A stretch of DNA of 32,092 bases from Bacteroidota bacterium (lineage in GTDB: Bacteria > Bacteroidota > Bacteroidia > Chitinophagales > Chitinophagaceae). The translations under genes were made by a program, and so were the position numbers. Positions 8,267 through 16,807 of this stretch are shown piece by piece. The stretch lies in contig JABDFS010000039.1 of NCBI GenBank assembly GCA_013286425.1, forward strand, positions 72-32,163, read 5' to 3'. The notes beneath the pieces are model-generated. The model was not told the origin of the DNA, did not search any database, and saw only the letters and a list, made by a program, of their open reading frames with translations. The stretch's first letter is position 1. Every line of letters begins with the position of its first letter.

Positions 8267-8928
8267 GAATTAAAGTTTGCGGACTTACCAATGTTAACCA
8301 GGTTCGGCAATTGAATGAACTCGGAATTGAATTTGCCGGCTTTAATTTTTATAAAAGATCGCCACGTTATGTGCATAAAAGCATGCCTTCAACAGCGATA
8401 AAAAAAATTCGGGGTAAAATAAATAAGGTAGGTGTTTTTGTTGATGAAGATGTTGATGAAGTTTTAAGAACAGTTGATGATTGTGGTTTGTACCTGGTGC
8501 AGTTGCATGGTAATGAATCGCCGCGCTACTGCGAGAAAATTTCAAACTATATAACAGTTATTAAAGTTTTCCGGTTAAGTGATGATGACAATGTTGAATG
8601 GAAAATAAAGGATTATTATGATGTGGCTGATATGTTCATGTTTGATACAGAAACAACAGCTTTTGGCGGAAGCGGAAAAAAATTTAACTGGCAAATATTG
8701 AAAGACGTTAAAATAAGTAAGCCATTTTTTTTAGCCGGTGGAATTTCTGTTGATGATGCAGATGAATTGAAAAAATTTTCACAACAGCCGGTTGCAAAAG
8801 ATCTTTTCGCAGTTGACATTAACAGCAAGTTTGAAATTATGCCGGGTGTAAAAGATATAGAATTGATAAAAGGGTTTAAAAAGCGATTGAATGAACCTTT
8901 GCTGCCGAATTTGTTTGAAGAAGTCTGA
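8263..8928 (+). CDS. trpF: Phosphoribosylanthranilate isomerase
   Basis: TrpF catalyses the Amadori rearrangement of phosphoribosylanthranilate. The N-terminal KVCGLTN carries the catalytic Cys. Later come the phosphate-binding segments FGGSGKKFNW, FFLAGGIS and AVDINSKFE, the last in place of the more usual DVSSGVE; this is a conservative variation that keeps the catalytic Asp. It is 221 residues long and starts inside the trpC stop. After it the tight packing of the operon breaks: the next gene starts 45 bases downstream. Confidence 0.95.
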   Translation: MRIKVCGLTNVNQVRQLNELGIEFAGFNFYKRSPRYVHKSMPSTAIKKIRGKINKVGVFVDEDVDEVLRTVDDCGLYLVQLHGNESPRYCEKISNYITVIKVFRLSDDDNVEWKIKDYYDVADMFMFDTETTAFGGSGKKFNWQILKDVKISKPFFLAGGISVDDADELKKFSQQPVAKDLFAVDINSKFEIMPGVKDIELIKGFKKRLNEPLLPNLFEEV

Positions 8929-8973
8929 ATCGGGATTTATTGGATTAACGGATTCAAAGATTAAATACTAGTT

Positions 8974-9465
8974 ATGATCACTGTTCGCCACGCAACTGAA
9001 AATGATATACAGCCGATGCTGGACATTTATAATGAGATCATTGCCAACACAACGGCTGTATTTCAATACGACCCGCATACATTTGAAATGCGCGCTACAT
9101 GGTTTGAACAAAAGCAGAAAGAAAATTATCCTGTATTTATTGCAGAAGAAAATAATGAAGTGGTTGGCTTTAGCACGTTCGGGCAATTCAGGAATTGGCA
9201 GGCATATAAATATTCGGTTGAGAATTCCGTTTATGTAAGAACAGATCAACGCGGCAAAGGCATTGGCAAATTATTGCTGCAACCATTGATCGATACCGCA
9301 AAGCAAATGCAGTTGCATACCATAATTGCGGGTATTGTTGCAGACAATGAAGCCAGCATTGCATTACATAAACAATTTGGTTTTGTTGAAGTTGCTCACT
9401 TTAAAGAAGTGGGTTACAAGTTTGATAAATGGCTTGATTTGAAATTTTTGCAATTGATGATTTGA
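8974..9465 (+). CDS. GNAT N-acetyltransferase, phosphinothricin acetyltransferase-like
   Basis: This GNAT-fold acetyltransferase uses acetyl-CoA to acetylate an amine, and resembles the Pat/MnaT branch. The acetyl-CoA pyrophosphate loop is QRGKGIG (residues 92-98), preceded by the beta-bulge region SVYVRTD and followed by IIAGIVADNEASIALHKQFGF, which is characteristic of this branch. Members act on phosphinothricin, methionine sulfone or related amino acid analogues; the true substrate is unknown here. It sits between trpF and trpB on the same strand and may share their transcript. No link to tryptophan synthesis is evident from the sequence. Confidence 0.85.
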   Translation: MITVRHATENDIQPMLDIYNEIIANTTAVFQYDPHTFEMRATWFEQKQKENYPVFIAEENNEVVGFSTFGQFRNWQAYKYSVENSVYVRTDQRGKGIGKLLLQPLIDTAKQMQLHTIIAGIVADNEASIALHKQFGFVEVAHFKEVGYKFDKWLDLKFLQLMI

Positions 9466-9526
9466 ACAAAGATTTTAAAGGATTCAAATGATTGCCCCGA
9501 TTAGAAATAAAAACCAATTGACTTAA

Positions 9527-10036
9527 ATGAAATATATTTTTTTTGCAATCTTATTTTTAATTTCTGCCAAATCTTTTTCGCAGGAGGAATGTAACGTTTT
9601 ACTTGGTAAAGCTGATTTTTATCCTTTTAAATGCTCGAATATTTATGGACATTTTACTTGTGAAAGTGTAATCGCCGATGACAAATACAAAGTATTAGCT
9701 CGTTCAGTAAACTCAAATGTATCAGCAGTTGAGTTAGGAAAAATTATTTCAATATTTAATATTGACAGCATTTACAAAGTAATTGTAATTAAGAGCGAGA
9801 ATTACGTTTATGTTTATAGCAGCTTTGATTCTATTTATGTAAGCAAAGACGAGCAAATTGAAAAAGGTAAAGTTTTAGGAAAAGCTAAAAAAACAGCAGA
9901 AGAAAAATTCTACGAAATAAAAATTGAATTGCTTGACTCTAAAGCTAATTTTCTAAATGAAGATAAAATCTGGCAAATCATAAAGGCGAATAACGATTCA
10001 TCAGCCGCAGTTTGCGACGCAACCGCGCTCAATTAA
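9527..10036 (+). CDS. Small secreted protein resembling a degenerate M23 domain
   Basis: The N-terminus is a signal peptide (MKYIFFAILFLISAKSFSQ, cleavage after about residue 19), so the product is exported. Residues about 82-148 read VIVIKSENYVYVYSSFDSIYV, then KDEQIEKGKVLGKAKK and EEKFYEIKIEL. This pattern resembles the core of lysostaphin-type M23 peptidases (a YxxL turn, a 'VKxGdxVkkGqxIG' turn and a final strand). The zinc-binding histidines of that fold are not visible, so any relation would be to a non-catalytic M23-like domain. It lies within the trp cluster, 50 bases before trpB. The similarity is judged by eye and could be fortuitous. Confidence 0.6.
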   Translation: MKYIFFAILFLISAKSFSQEECNVLLGKADFYPFKCSNIYGHFTCESVIADDKYKVLARSVNSNVSAVELGKIISIFNIDSIYKVIVIKSENYVYVYSSFDSIYVSKDEQIEKGKVLGKAKKTAEEKFYEIKIELLDSKANFLNEDKIWQIIKANNDSSAAVCDATALN

Positions 10037-10085
10037 AACGATGCAGCTAGTAACAAAAAATAATTCTTACAACAATTAACGAGTG

Positions 10086-11315
10086 ATGATAAACATAACA
10101 ACTCCAAATAATAAAGGCAGTTATAAACAACCAAACATTTTTGGTTATTACGGCAATTTCGGTGGCGCTTATATTCCAGAAATGCTGCACCGCAATGTGG
10201 AAGAATTGCGCAATAAATATCTGCAGATAATGTATGAGGAAGGTTTTCAAAAAGAGTTTCAGAATTTATTGCATGATTATGCAGGCAGGCCAACGCCTTT
10301 ATTTTTTGCAGAGCGTTTAAGCAAACAATTCAACACAAATATTTATTTAAAGCGGGAAGACCTGAATCATACGGGAGCGCATAAAATAAACAACGCGATA
10401 GGACAAGTGTTGCTTGCAATGCGTTTGGGAAAGAAAAGAATTATTGCAGAAACAGGCGCAGGTCAGCATGGTGTAGCAACAGCAACTGTGTGTGCATTAA
10501 AAGGCCTGGAATGTATTGTGTACATGGGCGAAGTTGATATGGAACGGCAACAACCAAACGTTGCGCGCATGCAAATGTTAGGTGCAACCGTTATTCCCGC
10601 AACCAGCGGAAGTAAAACATTAAAAGATGCAACGAATGAAGCGATACGTGACTGGATAAATAATCCGAACGACACGCATTATGTTATTGGTTCTGTGGTT
10701 GGGCCGCATCCGTATCCTGATATGGTGGCGCGTTTTCAAAGTGTGATTAGCGAAGAAATGAAAAAGCAATTGTTAGAAAAAACAGGTAACGAATTGCCAA
10801 ATTATGTGATGGCTTGTGTGGGCGGTGGCAGTAATGCGGCCGGTGCATTCTATCATTTTTTGGATAATCTTTCTGTGCAGTTGGTTGCTGTTGAAGCTGC
10901 GGGTTGCGGCATCAACAGTGGCATGAGTGCAGCTACAACTCAACTCGGCAAACCGGGTGTTTTACACGGCAGTAAAAGCCTGGTAATGCAAACCGAAGAT
11001 GGCCAGGTTGTAGAGCCACACAGCATTTCAGCGGGTTTGGATTATCCGGGCATCGGGCCTTTGCACGCGCATTTATATCAAAGCGGCCGCGCAAAATTTT
11101 TGTCCGCAACAGATACCGAAGCGCTGGAAGCCGCGTTCAATCTTACAAAAATGGAAGGCATTATTCCTGCGTTGGAATCTGCGCACGCATTGGCTGCTTT
11201 ACATCAAATGAAATTTAAATCAACCGATGTAACTATAATTTGTTTAAGCGGAAGAGGTGATAAAGATTTGTCAACGTATATGAAAGCAATGCCCATAATC
11301 CCTAAAGGGGAGTAA
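10086..11315 (+). CDS. trpB: Tryptophan synthase beta chain
   Basis: TrpB is the PLP enzyme that joins indole and serine to make tryptophan, normally in a complex with TrpA. The PLP lysine is Lys100 in HTGAHKINN, the phosphate-binding glycine loop is [10 protein letters not shown], and the N-terminal [16 protein letters not shown] is typical of the TrpB1 form that partners TrpA. I start at the ATG at 10086 (409 residues); a GTG codon directly before it at 10083 is the only competitor. No trpA follows: the next gene is a membrane protein after a dispersed repeat. TrpA must therefore be encoded elsewhere if the organism makes tryptophan from indole glycerol phosphate. Confidence 0.96.
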   Translation: MINITTPNNKGSYKQPNIFGYYGNFGGAYIPEMLHRNVEELRNKYLQIMYEEGFQKEFQNLLHDYAGRPTPLFFAERLSKQFNTNIYLKREDLNHTGAHKINNAIGQVLLAMRLGKKRIIAETGAGQHGVATATVCALKGLECIVYMGEVDMERQQPNVARMQMLGATVIPATSGSKTLKDATNEAIRDWINNPNDTHYVIGSVVGPHPYPDMVARFQSVISEEMKKQLLEKTGNELPNYVMACVGGGSNAAGAFYHFLDNLSVQLVAVEAAGCGINSGMSAATTQLGKPGVLHGSKSLVMQTEDGQVVEPHSISAGLDYPGIGPLHAHLYQSGRAKFLSATDTEALEAAFNLTKMEGIIPALESAHALAALHQMKFKSTDVTIICLSGRGDKDLSTYMKAMPIIPKGE

Positions 11316-11333
11316 GAAAAAATTTTATGCTAC

Positions 11334-11402
11334 CAGCTTTTCGTATTTCAATTGAACATGGTTGTGTTACTCCCTTGGACTGCATGTTGAATGGCAGCTA
11401 AA
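11334..11402 (-). repeat. Dispersed intergenic repeat, copy 1
   Basis: Read on the minus strand this segment contains AGCTGCC, then CAGTCCAAGGGAGTAACAC and AACCATGTTCAAT, closely matching 19025-19090 on the plus strand. On the plus strand ATTGAACATG and CATGTTGAAT flank the core as a 10-bp inverted repeat with one mismatch. It begins about 20 bases after the trpB stop. Two ATG codons of the next gene's frame (11384 and 11391) fall inside it. Confidence 0.6.
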
Positions 11403-11420
11403 AAACGTCCGTTAATATTC

Positions 11421-11912
11421 ATGAGTTACAATATCTATAAAATTTCACTACGCAATCAATTCCATTTTTTGTGGCAAGCTCTCTTGTTGATGTTATTCAC
11501 ATTTTCTTTTACTCTTTTTTTAAGCGACTCATTAACTGTAATAATTGGCACAACCGCATTTATATTTTTATTGGATACTTTACCAACTTTAATTGTACAT
11601 GTGCAATATTTAGCTAATAACTGGCATGCCACTCTAACTATTGACAGAAACCAAAATAAAATATCCTATAGTACAAAAGAATTTGAGAAACAATATTCAT
11701 TTGAAAGTATCGAAAAAATTACAAGGCTTTCATGTTACAATCAGTCCGCTCCAAGCCATTCTTTTGGAGATTATTTTTATTATAAAATATTTTTGAAAGA
11801 TGAGAACCCGTTAATTATAACATGCTTATTGGCTGATGACCTGGAGATTTATCAAAGTATAATATTTCCAACATTCGAAAAAAAGAAAAAAATTATTCCA
11901 CTGATTAATTGA
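11421..11912 (+). CDS. Membrane protein with a PH-like cytoplasmic domain
   Basis: I do not recognise a named family. The protein begins MSYNIYKISLRNQF, has two hydrophobic helices at about residues 16-60 separated by a short turn, and then a soluble beta-rich part with LTIDRNQNKISYS, QYSFESIEKI and a final acidic/lysine-rich tail. Two helices followed by such strands are the layout of bacterial PH-domain membrane proteins. I chose the ATG at 11421 because the two upstream in-frame candidates lie inside the dispersed repeat at 11334-11402. It is 163 residues long and stands alone between the trp cluster and the nSTAND cassette. Confidence 0.6.
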   Translation: MSYNIYKISLRNQFHFLWQALLLMLFTFSFTLFLSDSLTVIIGTTAFIFLLDTLPTLIVHVQYLANNWHATLTIDRNQNKISYSTKEFEKQYSFESIEKITRLSCYNQSAPSHSFGDYFYYKIFLKDENPLIITCLLADDLEIYQSIIFPTFEKKKKIIPLIN

Positions 11913-12136
11913 TTTCTAATTTCAAAATTTCCAAGATTTCAAAATCAATAGGTGCTTTATTTCTACTCAGTTTAAACCACTATTCAAAAATTAAAAGAGC
12001 AATCTTGTTTCTTTAAAAAAAGTTTTCCCGACTGAATCATTATGCACGAACTTTAATTACACAAATAATCTATGAAATCAGTTTGTAACATAGCTTAAGC
12101 GACTGAAACTGCAGACGTTATAGAAAATAAATACCT

Positions 12137-13528
12137 ATGAGCAATTCCACCGACAATAACAGTAATGTATTAATTAAAGAAGTAAGTGCTGACACCATGA
12201 CCTTACTGATAAATGGTACGGAGCAAAAAATAAATTACCAGCTTCCTGATCTTCAAAAATTAATGCAAAGCCAAAACGTTACAAACATCACTTATGAAAA
12301 TAAAGTGTATAATATCGGGCACATTAATGAAGCCAATTTTGGCGTGGTTATAAGTAACAAAATTTTTAATGGTGTCCTCACAAAAAAATTAATTTCTCTT
12401 TTCAGGCAAAATACAAAAGCGCAATTATTCCTGAACAATTTACCTGAGGAAGACAAGGATGATTGGGAAGGAAAACGTCAGCCTCTTAAAGAAGCGCAGT
12501 CAATTATTGAAGAAGGTTTTATTTGGGTGATAGGCTGGCAATTGCGCCGGTTGTTTTCAATTGGAAACGACAAAGAGAAAAAGATGGAAACAAAAATTGA
12601 CGAATACATCAACCATTGTTTCAGTACATACAGAACAACTTTTCAGTTAACCAATTATCTTTTTATTTCAAAGCTATGGGATGAAAAAACCAGGAATCAT
12701 AATATAGATACTGATAAAGTTGCACTCAAAAACTTCTTCTGTTGTAACCGGCCGCTTAAGCTATCTGAATTACGCATGCTGTTCCAGGTGCTGCTGGAAA
12801 TTTACAGAGACAATAAACTTGCATATCCTGTCGATGAAGATGAACTCGGCGATGTAAATGAATTTCTTCAACCTGACAGTAATTTTAATAAAGCCTGTTG
12901 CGAACTGGAAAATCTGGAAGATATGGACATGGGTAATGAAGCTTATGGCCTTGGCCATTGCCACACCGCTGAAATGTCGTTAACAACAATTCTCGCAGCA
13001 TTTAAATTTTTTACCTCTTATCAACTGGTAACTTTAAAAAGAATAGAATATGAGGCCGCACGCAATTCAGCCGGCCGCTATATTAAAGACCTTAATATTC
13101 TTGAGAAGAAAGGCGATAAAAATCTGCTCAGGTATCTTAAGTATGATAATATGCCTACACAAACTTATTCAGTGTTTTTCCGTAACCAGAATAAGTCGAT
13201 CAACTTATTTCCGTTTTTACTGGATCACAATGCGCTCACAAATGAACTTGATTCACAAATATTCCTTTATGAATGCATGAAGAATGAAAGCGGGTTACGC
13301 TATTTTTCTCTTCAGAGTGAGAATGAAGAAGTGATGAGTTATAGTGCTACTCCTGCAGAATCAATGGAAGTAAAATCAGAAGAACAAAAGAACGAAGTGC
13401 AAATGAATATTCGCTTAGATCTTGTTGTTAAGCAATTTGAAGAAGCTATGAATACTATACTCGGAACCACATACACTTTTAAGCCCAAAACAGAAAAATT
13501 GTTTGCAGATAATCTTAGTAATCTTTAA
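12137..13528 (+). CDS. Uncharacterised first gene of the nSTAND cassette
   Basis: This 463-residue soluble protein has no signal peptide or membrane segment. Residues 10-80 look like a small beta-rich domain containing KVYNIGHINEANFG (56-69). Similar short N-terminal modules occur in Bacteroidetes signalling and conflict proteins that associate with STAND NTPases, and I suspect an effector-associated-domain type adaptor, without proof. Residues about 80-330 are helix-rich, with WEGKRQPLKEAQSIIEEGFIW and an acidic loop DEDELGDVNEF. The last third has mixed strands and an acidic, Met/Glu-rich linker near 395-420. The next gene starts 12 bases after its stop, so the two are almost surely co-transcribed. 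The 224 bases upstream show no convincing promoter. Confidence 0.7.
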   Translation: MSNSTDNNSNVLIKEVSADTMTLLINGTEQKINYQLPDLQKLMQSQNVTNITYENKVYNIGHINEANFGVVISNKIFNGVLTKKLISLFRQNTKAQLFLNNLPEEDKDDWEGKRQPLKEAQSIIEEGFIWVIGWQLRRLFSIGNDKEKKMETKIDEYINHCFSTYRTTFQLTNYLFISKLWDEKTRNHNIDTDKVALKNFFCCNRPLKLSELRMLFQVLLEIYRDNKLAYPVDEDELGDVNEFLQPDSNFNKACCELENLEDMDMGNEAYGLGHCHTAEMSLTTILAAFKFFTSYQLVTLKRIEYEAARNSAGRYIKDLNILEKKGDKNLLRYLKYDNMPTQTYSVFFRNQNKSINLFPFLLDHNALTNELDSQIFLYECMKNESGLRYFSLQSENEEVMSYSATPAESMEVKSEEQKNEVQMNIRLDLVVKQFEEAMNTILGTTYTFKPKTEKLFADNLSNL

Positions 13529-13540
13529 TACTAATTCTGA

Positions 13541-15295
13541 ATGCAAAAAGTATATCCATTCAAGTTCCTCAACAGTTATCAGAGAGAGGATAAGGATTTT
13601 TTCTTTGGGCGTGCAGAAGAAGTTGAAGCATTGTATCAAATGAGTTTTCAAACGCGGATACTGTTGGTTTATGGAACATCAGGAACCGGTAAAACAAGTT
13701 TGATACAATGTGGTCTTGCCAATAAATTTAATTCTTACGATTGGTTATCGCTCAGTATAAGAAGAGGTAATAATCTTATTGCCTCGTTGGATAAAACGCT
13801 TTGTGATGCAAGTGACGATGTGTTTAAATATGAAGAGCAAAAATATCCTGTTATAAAAAATATCGGGGCTAAAATAGCAGCGGTTTACAAAGCGTCTTTT
13901 AAACCTGTTTATCTCATCTTCGATCAGTTTGAAGAACTATATGTGCTCGGCAACAAACCCGAACAGGAACTCTTTACAACAGCTATTAAAGAAATTCTTT
14001 CGGTTGATCAACCAGTAAAAATCATTCTCAGCATTCGTGAAGAATACCTTGGTTACCTTTTTGAGCTGGAGAAAGAAGTGCCGCAACTGTTGCGTAAAAA
14101 ATTGCGTGTAGAACCTATGTCGATTGACAGGTTAACACATATCATAAATGGCATAAATAATTTCGCTCTTTCAAATGTAAAGTTCAAAACAGATGAACTG
14201 GACAGTATTACTCATGGCATTTTTGATAAAATAAAAGGGACAAAAAAAACACTGTTTATTGAATTGCCTTACCTGCAGGTTTTTTTAGACAAACTGTATT
14301 TTGAAACCACAAAAGATTCAACTCATCAGGCTGAAGCGCTGATCACTACTTCAGTATTAAACCGTATAGGTGATATTGGTGATGTGTTGCGGAATTTTTT
14401 AGAAGAACAGGTAAAGTGCATCAGCCAGGATTTAAGCGTTAAGTATAAAAATGTTTCTATTGAAATGGTCTGGAAAATACTTTCACCATTTTGTACGCTG
14501 GAAGGCACAAAAAAACCTATTGCAAAAAGCGAATTGGCTGACTGCGTTCCGGGCATTGAAAAAAATTTACTGGATGAAGCAGTGGAATCATTTGTAAATA
14601 GTCGTATAATGAATTATGATGAAACTGAGAATTTATATGAACTGGCTCATGATTCACTGGCATTAAGTATTGCAGCTAAAAGAACAGATGAGGAAATTGC
14701 AACTCTTGAAGTAAAGCGATTAATAGAAAGCCAGGTTGCAGTTAAAAAAGAAGCGAGGGAATTTTTTACCGAAAAACAATTGTTATTCATTGAACCTTAC
14801 CTGGCAAAATTCAATGCAGATGAAGAAGCGCTTCACTGGATTGCCGGAAGCCGCGCTTTTGTACAGGCTCAAAAGGAACTGGAAAAAAAGAAACAACAGG
14901 AAGAACTGGTAAAAACCAGGAAAAGGCTGCGTACAACTTATAGCCTTTTGATAGGTGCACTGATTGCCCTTGCAATAGCCGGTTATTTCTGGATTAATTC
15001 AAATGAACAAAAACTAAAAGCAAAGAAAGCAGAGTCATATGCATTGGTGCAAAAAGATTCAGCTGTAGCTGCCCGTAAAATTGCTGACTCTGCCCTGAAT
15101 AAAATGAATGAGAAAATTGCAATAATCGGCAGAAAGGATTTTGATAATTTAACAAAAAGAACAGAAATAATAACAGATGCGAATGGTTGTCCGGATGATA
15201 TTTTACGACAAATGGATAGTATTGCCGTTGGTCATCCTGACAGCATATCGATGAGACAGGTTATTCAGTCAATAAAGGCAAAATGTCCTCAATAA
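13541..15295 (+). CDS. nSTAND1-type NTPase with transmembrane segment
   Basis: This is a STAND-class P-loop NTPase of the nSTAND1 type, a switch-like ATPase that usually senses a signal and drives an attached or associated effector. The N-terminus has the family entry YPFKFLNSYQREDKDFFFGR, then Walker A GTSGTGKTS at 45-53 and Walker B VYLIFDQFEE at 123-132. A sensor-type Arg166 lies in LSIREEYLG, RVEPMSIDRL follows, and a winged-helix signature YELAHDSLA sits near 366-374. Residues 381-465 are helical and charged, one transmembrane helix covers about 465-485, and the last 100 residues are a coiled coil plus a small region with CPDD and a terminal KCPQ. The C-terminal part probably lies in the periplasm, facing the secreted product of the next gene, which starts 3 bases after the stop. 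There is no effector domain in this chain. Confidence 0.85.
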   Translation: MQKVYPFKFLNSYQREDKDFFFGRAEEVEALYQMSFQTRILLVYGTSGTGKTSLIQCGLANKFNSYDWLSLSIRRGNNLIASLDKTLCDASDDVFKYEEQKYPVIKNIGAKIAAVYKASFKPVYLIFDQFEELYVLGNKPEQELFTTAIKEILSVDQPVKIILSIREEYLGYLFELEKEVPQLLRKKLRVEPMSIDRLTHIINGINNFALSNVKFKTDELDSITHGIFDKIKGTKKTLFIELPYLQVFLDKLYFETTKDSTHQAEALITTSVLNRIGDIGDVLRNFLEEQVKCISQDLSVKYKNVSIEMVWKILSPFCTLEGTKKPIAKSELADCVPGIEKNLLDEAVESFVNSRIMNYDETENLYELAHDSLALSIAAKRTDEEIATLEVKRLIESQVAVKKEAREFFTEKQLLFIEPYLAKFNADEEALHWIAGSRAFVQAQKELEKKKQQEELVKTRKRLRTTYSLLIGALIALAIAGYFWINSNEQKLKAKKAESYALVQKDSAVAARKIADSALNKMNEKIAIIGRKDFDNLTKRTEIITDANGCPDDILRQMDSIAVGHPDSISMRQVIQSIKAKCPQ

Positions 15296-15298
15296 AAA

Positions 15299-16117
15299 AT
15301 GAATAAAATATTTCTTTTTCTTATAGGCATATTTCTCTTTGCAGAAGCAAAAAGTCAAACAACTTATGCTGAAGCCATAAAGCAGGGGGATGATGCATTT
15401 AATAACGGGCAATATAAAGTTGCCATTAATAAATATTTTGCTGCGGAAGCATTCGATCCTTCGAAGAAAGATGTTGTGAAAGAAAAACTGAACCTGACAT
15501 TTGATAGAATTGATGCATTGCGTCAGGAAGCAATTAGTTCAAAAAAAGATGCTGTTGATGCCTTGACAGAAGCACAAACACAAAAGAACAAAGCAGACAC
15601 TGCGCTTGTAGAAGCACAAAATCAAAAAAAAATAACTGAAGTTGCATTAGAAGATGCAAAGAAGCAGAAACTACTTGCAGATAGTGCATTAAAAGAAGCG
15701 CAGATACAAAAAAATAAAGCAGACAGCAATTTTAATAATTTACAGGAGCTGAAAAAAACGGTGATCGGCGCAAATTACCAGGGAGGAATTGTTTTTTACT
15801 GGAACGACAAAACAGGAAAGCATGGCTTAATTGCTGCTGAAAATGATATAGGTGAATTTAACTGGCAACAAGCTAAAGACACTTGCTTACACCTGAATAT
15901 AAATGGTTATACCGATTGGCGTTTGCCAACTGATGATGAATTAAGTTCTTTATATGCTAATAGAAATGTAGTTGGCAATTTTGAACTTGCTATATACTGG
16001 AGCTCTACAGAGTTCAATGCACTTAAGGCGGCCTGCCAGACTTTTGATTATGGTATTGCAAGCAACTATAATCTTAAGTCTTTAAAATATCGTATACGTC
16101 CGGTACGGGCTTTTTAA
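15299..16117 (+). CDS. Secreted TPR / coiled-coil repeat / DUF1566 protein
   Basis: The signal peptide (residues 1-19, ending AKSQ) directs export. Residues about 22-56 form one TPR-like unit (YAEAIKQGDDAFNNGQYKVA). Residues 88-143 are four 14-residue repeats of the form A-L-x-E-A-Q-x-Q-K-x-K-A-D-x, predicted to be a straight coiled coil. Residues about 153-272 are a DUF1566 domain, with GGIVFYW, WRLPTDDEL (207-215), YWSSTE (233-238) and the terminal RIRPVRAF. DUF1566 domains have a C-type-lectin-like/FGE-like fold and are usually extracellular binding modules. As the third gene of the cassette it is a natural candidate for the periplasmic sensor or ligand-binding partner of the membrane-anchored NTPase; this role is inferred. 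Confidence 0.82.
   Translation: MNKIFLFLIGIFLFAEAKSQTTYAEAIKQGDDAFNNGQYKVAINKYFAAEAFDPSKKDVVKEKLNLTFDRIDALRQEAISSKKDAVDALTEAQTQKNKADTALVEAQNQKKITEVALEDAKKQKLLADSALKEAQIQKNKADSNFNNLQELKKTVIGANYQGGIVFYWNDKTGKHGLIAAENDIGEFNWQQAKDTCLHLNINGYTDWRLPTDDELSSLYANRNVVGNFELAIYWSSTEFNALKAACQTFDYGIASNYNLKSLKYRIRPVRAF
15560..15727 (+). repeat. Four 42-bp (14-codon) tandem coding repeats
   Basis: Four in-frame units encode ALTEAQTQKNKADT, ALVEAQNQKKITEV, ALEDAKKQKLLADS and ALKEAQIQKNKADS. The amino-acid pattern is conserved, while the DNA has drifted at many third positions. This suggests old duplications kept by selection for a coiled coil. Confidence 0.8.
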
Positions 16118-16198
16118 TATTCCTATTCTATAATTGAAAATAAAAAAGCGAAGTGTGTTCAATAAAGATCGCGTATCAATTCCAAAATTTCAAAATCA

Positions 16199-16543
16199 TT
16201 ACAACATATTTCCCTCTTTCGGAAACACCAACCACGGTTTGAATTTTTTGGCTTCTTCAAAATCCATTGTAGCATAAGAAATAACAATCACAACATCGCC
16301 CACTGCGCCTTGTCGTGCAGCCGGGCCGTTTAAACAAACAGTGCCGCTGCCGCGTTTGCCTTTTATAATATAGGTTTCAAGTCTTGAACCATTATTAACA
16401 TTCACCACCTGCACTTTTTCATTTTCTATAAAGTTGGCAGCATCCATCAGATTTTCATCCAATGTTAAACTGCCCACATACTGAAGATTTGCTTCTGTAA
16501 TTACAGCGCGGTGAATTTTTGATTTTAATACTTCTATTTCCAT
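16199..16543 (-). CDS. panD: Aspartate 1-decarboxylase
   Basis: PanD makes beta-alanine from aspartate for pantothenate and coenzyme A. It is made as a proenzyme that cleaves itself between Gly24 and Ser25 (YVGS) to create a pyruvoyl cofactor. The known catalytic residues are in place: Lys9, Arg54, Thr57, Tyr58 and Asn72 (LNGPAAR). The length of 114 residues is standard. It is transcribed toward the nSTAND cassette and ends 81 bases from it. No panC or panB neighbours are present. Confidence 0.96.
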   Translation of the reverse strand: MEIEVLKSKIHRAVITEANLQYVGSLTLDENLMDAANFIENEKVQVVNVNNGSRLETYIIKGKRGSGTVCLNGPAARQGAVGDVVIVISYATMDFEEAKKFKPWLVFPKEGNML

Positions 16544-16639
16544 TGCGGCGCAAAATTAATGAACTTAATTTTATTGTACTAATCATTGGCATCCTTTAAA
16601 CAATTGCAATAATTTTATTGCGCAATTCAACACTCCATA

Positions 16640-16735
16640 ATGAAATTATTAACTTCAGACAGCTCATCACTTCTTATAATAATCATTCCTATTATTGTTG
16701 CTGTTTTCATAATAATGCGGCGAAGAAGAAAATAA
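16640..16735 (+). CDS. Possible 31-residue single-span membrane peptide
   Basis: An ATG at 16640 opens a 31-codon frame: MKLLTSDSSS, then a hydrophobic stretch (LLIIIIPIIVAVFIIM), then RRRRK and a TAA stop. A single hydrophobic helix of the right length followed by a cluster of positive charges is what a small N-out/C-in membrane peptide looks like. It stands between panD and the FUSC gene, 72 bases upstream of the latter. AT-rich DNA can produce such frames by chance, so this is tentative. Confidence 0.4.
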   Translation: MKLLTSDSSSLLIIIIPIIVAVFIIMRRRRK

Positions 16736-16807
16736 TTATAAAGACAATTATTTATTACTGCTTCCCGCCTCTTAAACTTTACTTACTTATTTTAAGTTTG
16801 CACCTGC

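Noticed and set aside
8929..9526. Short GATTCAAAGATT-like repeats around the acetyltransferase gene (8950-8965 and 9461-9491)
   Set aside because: They are simple AT-rich sequence with weak similarity, not distinct enough to call an element.
11316..12136. Hidden or frameshifted trpA after trpB
   Set aside because: No segment with the TrpA motifs is seen on either strand between trpB and the nSTAND cassette.
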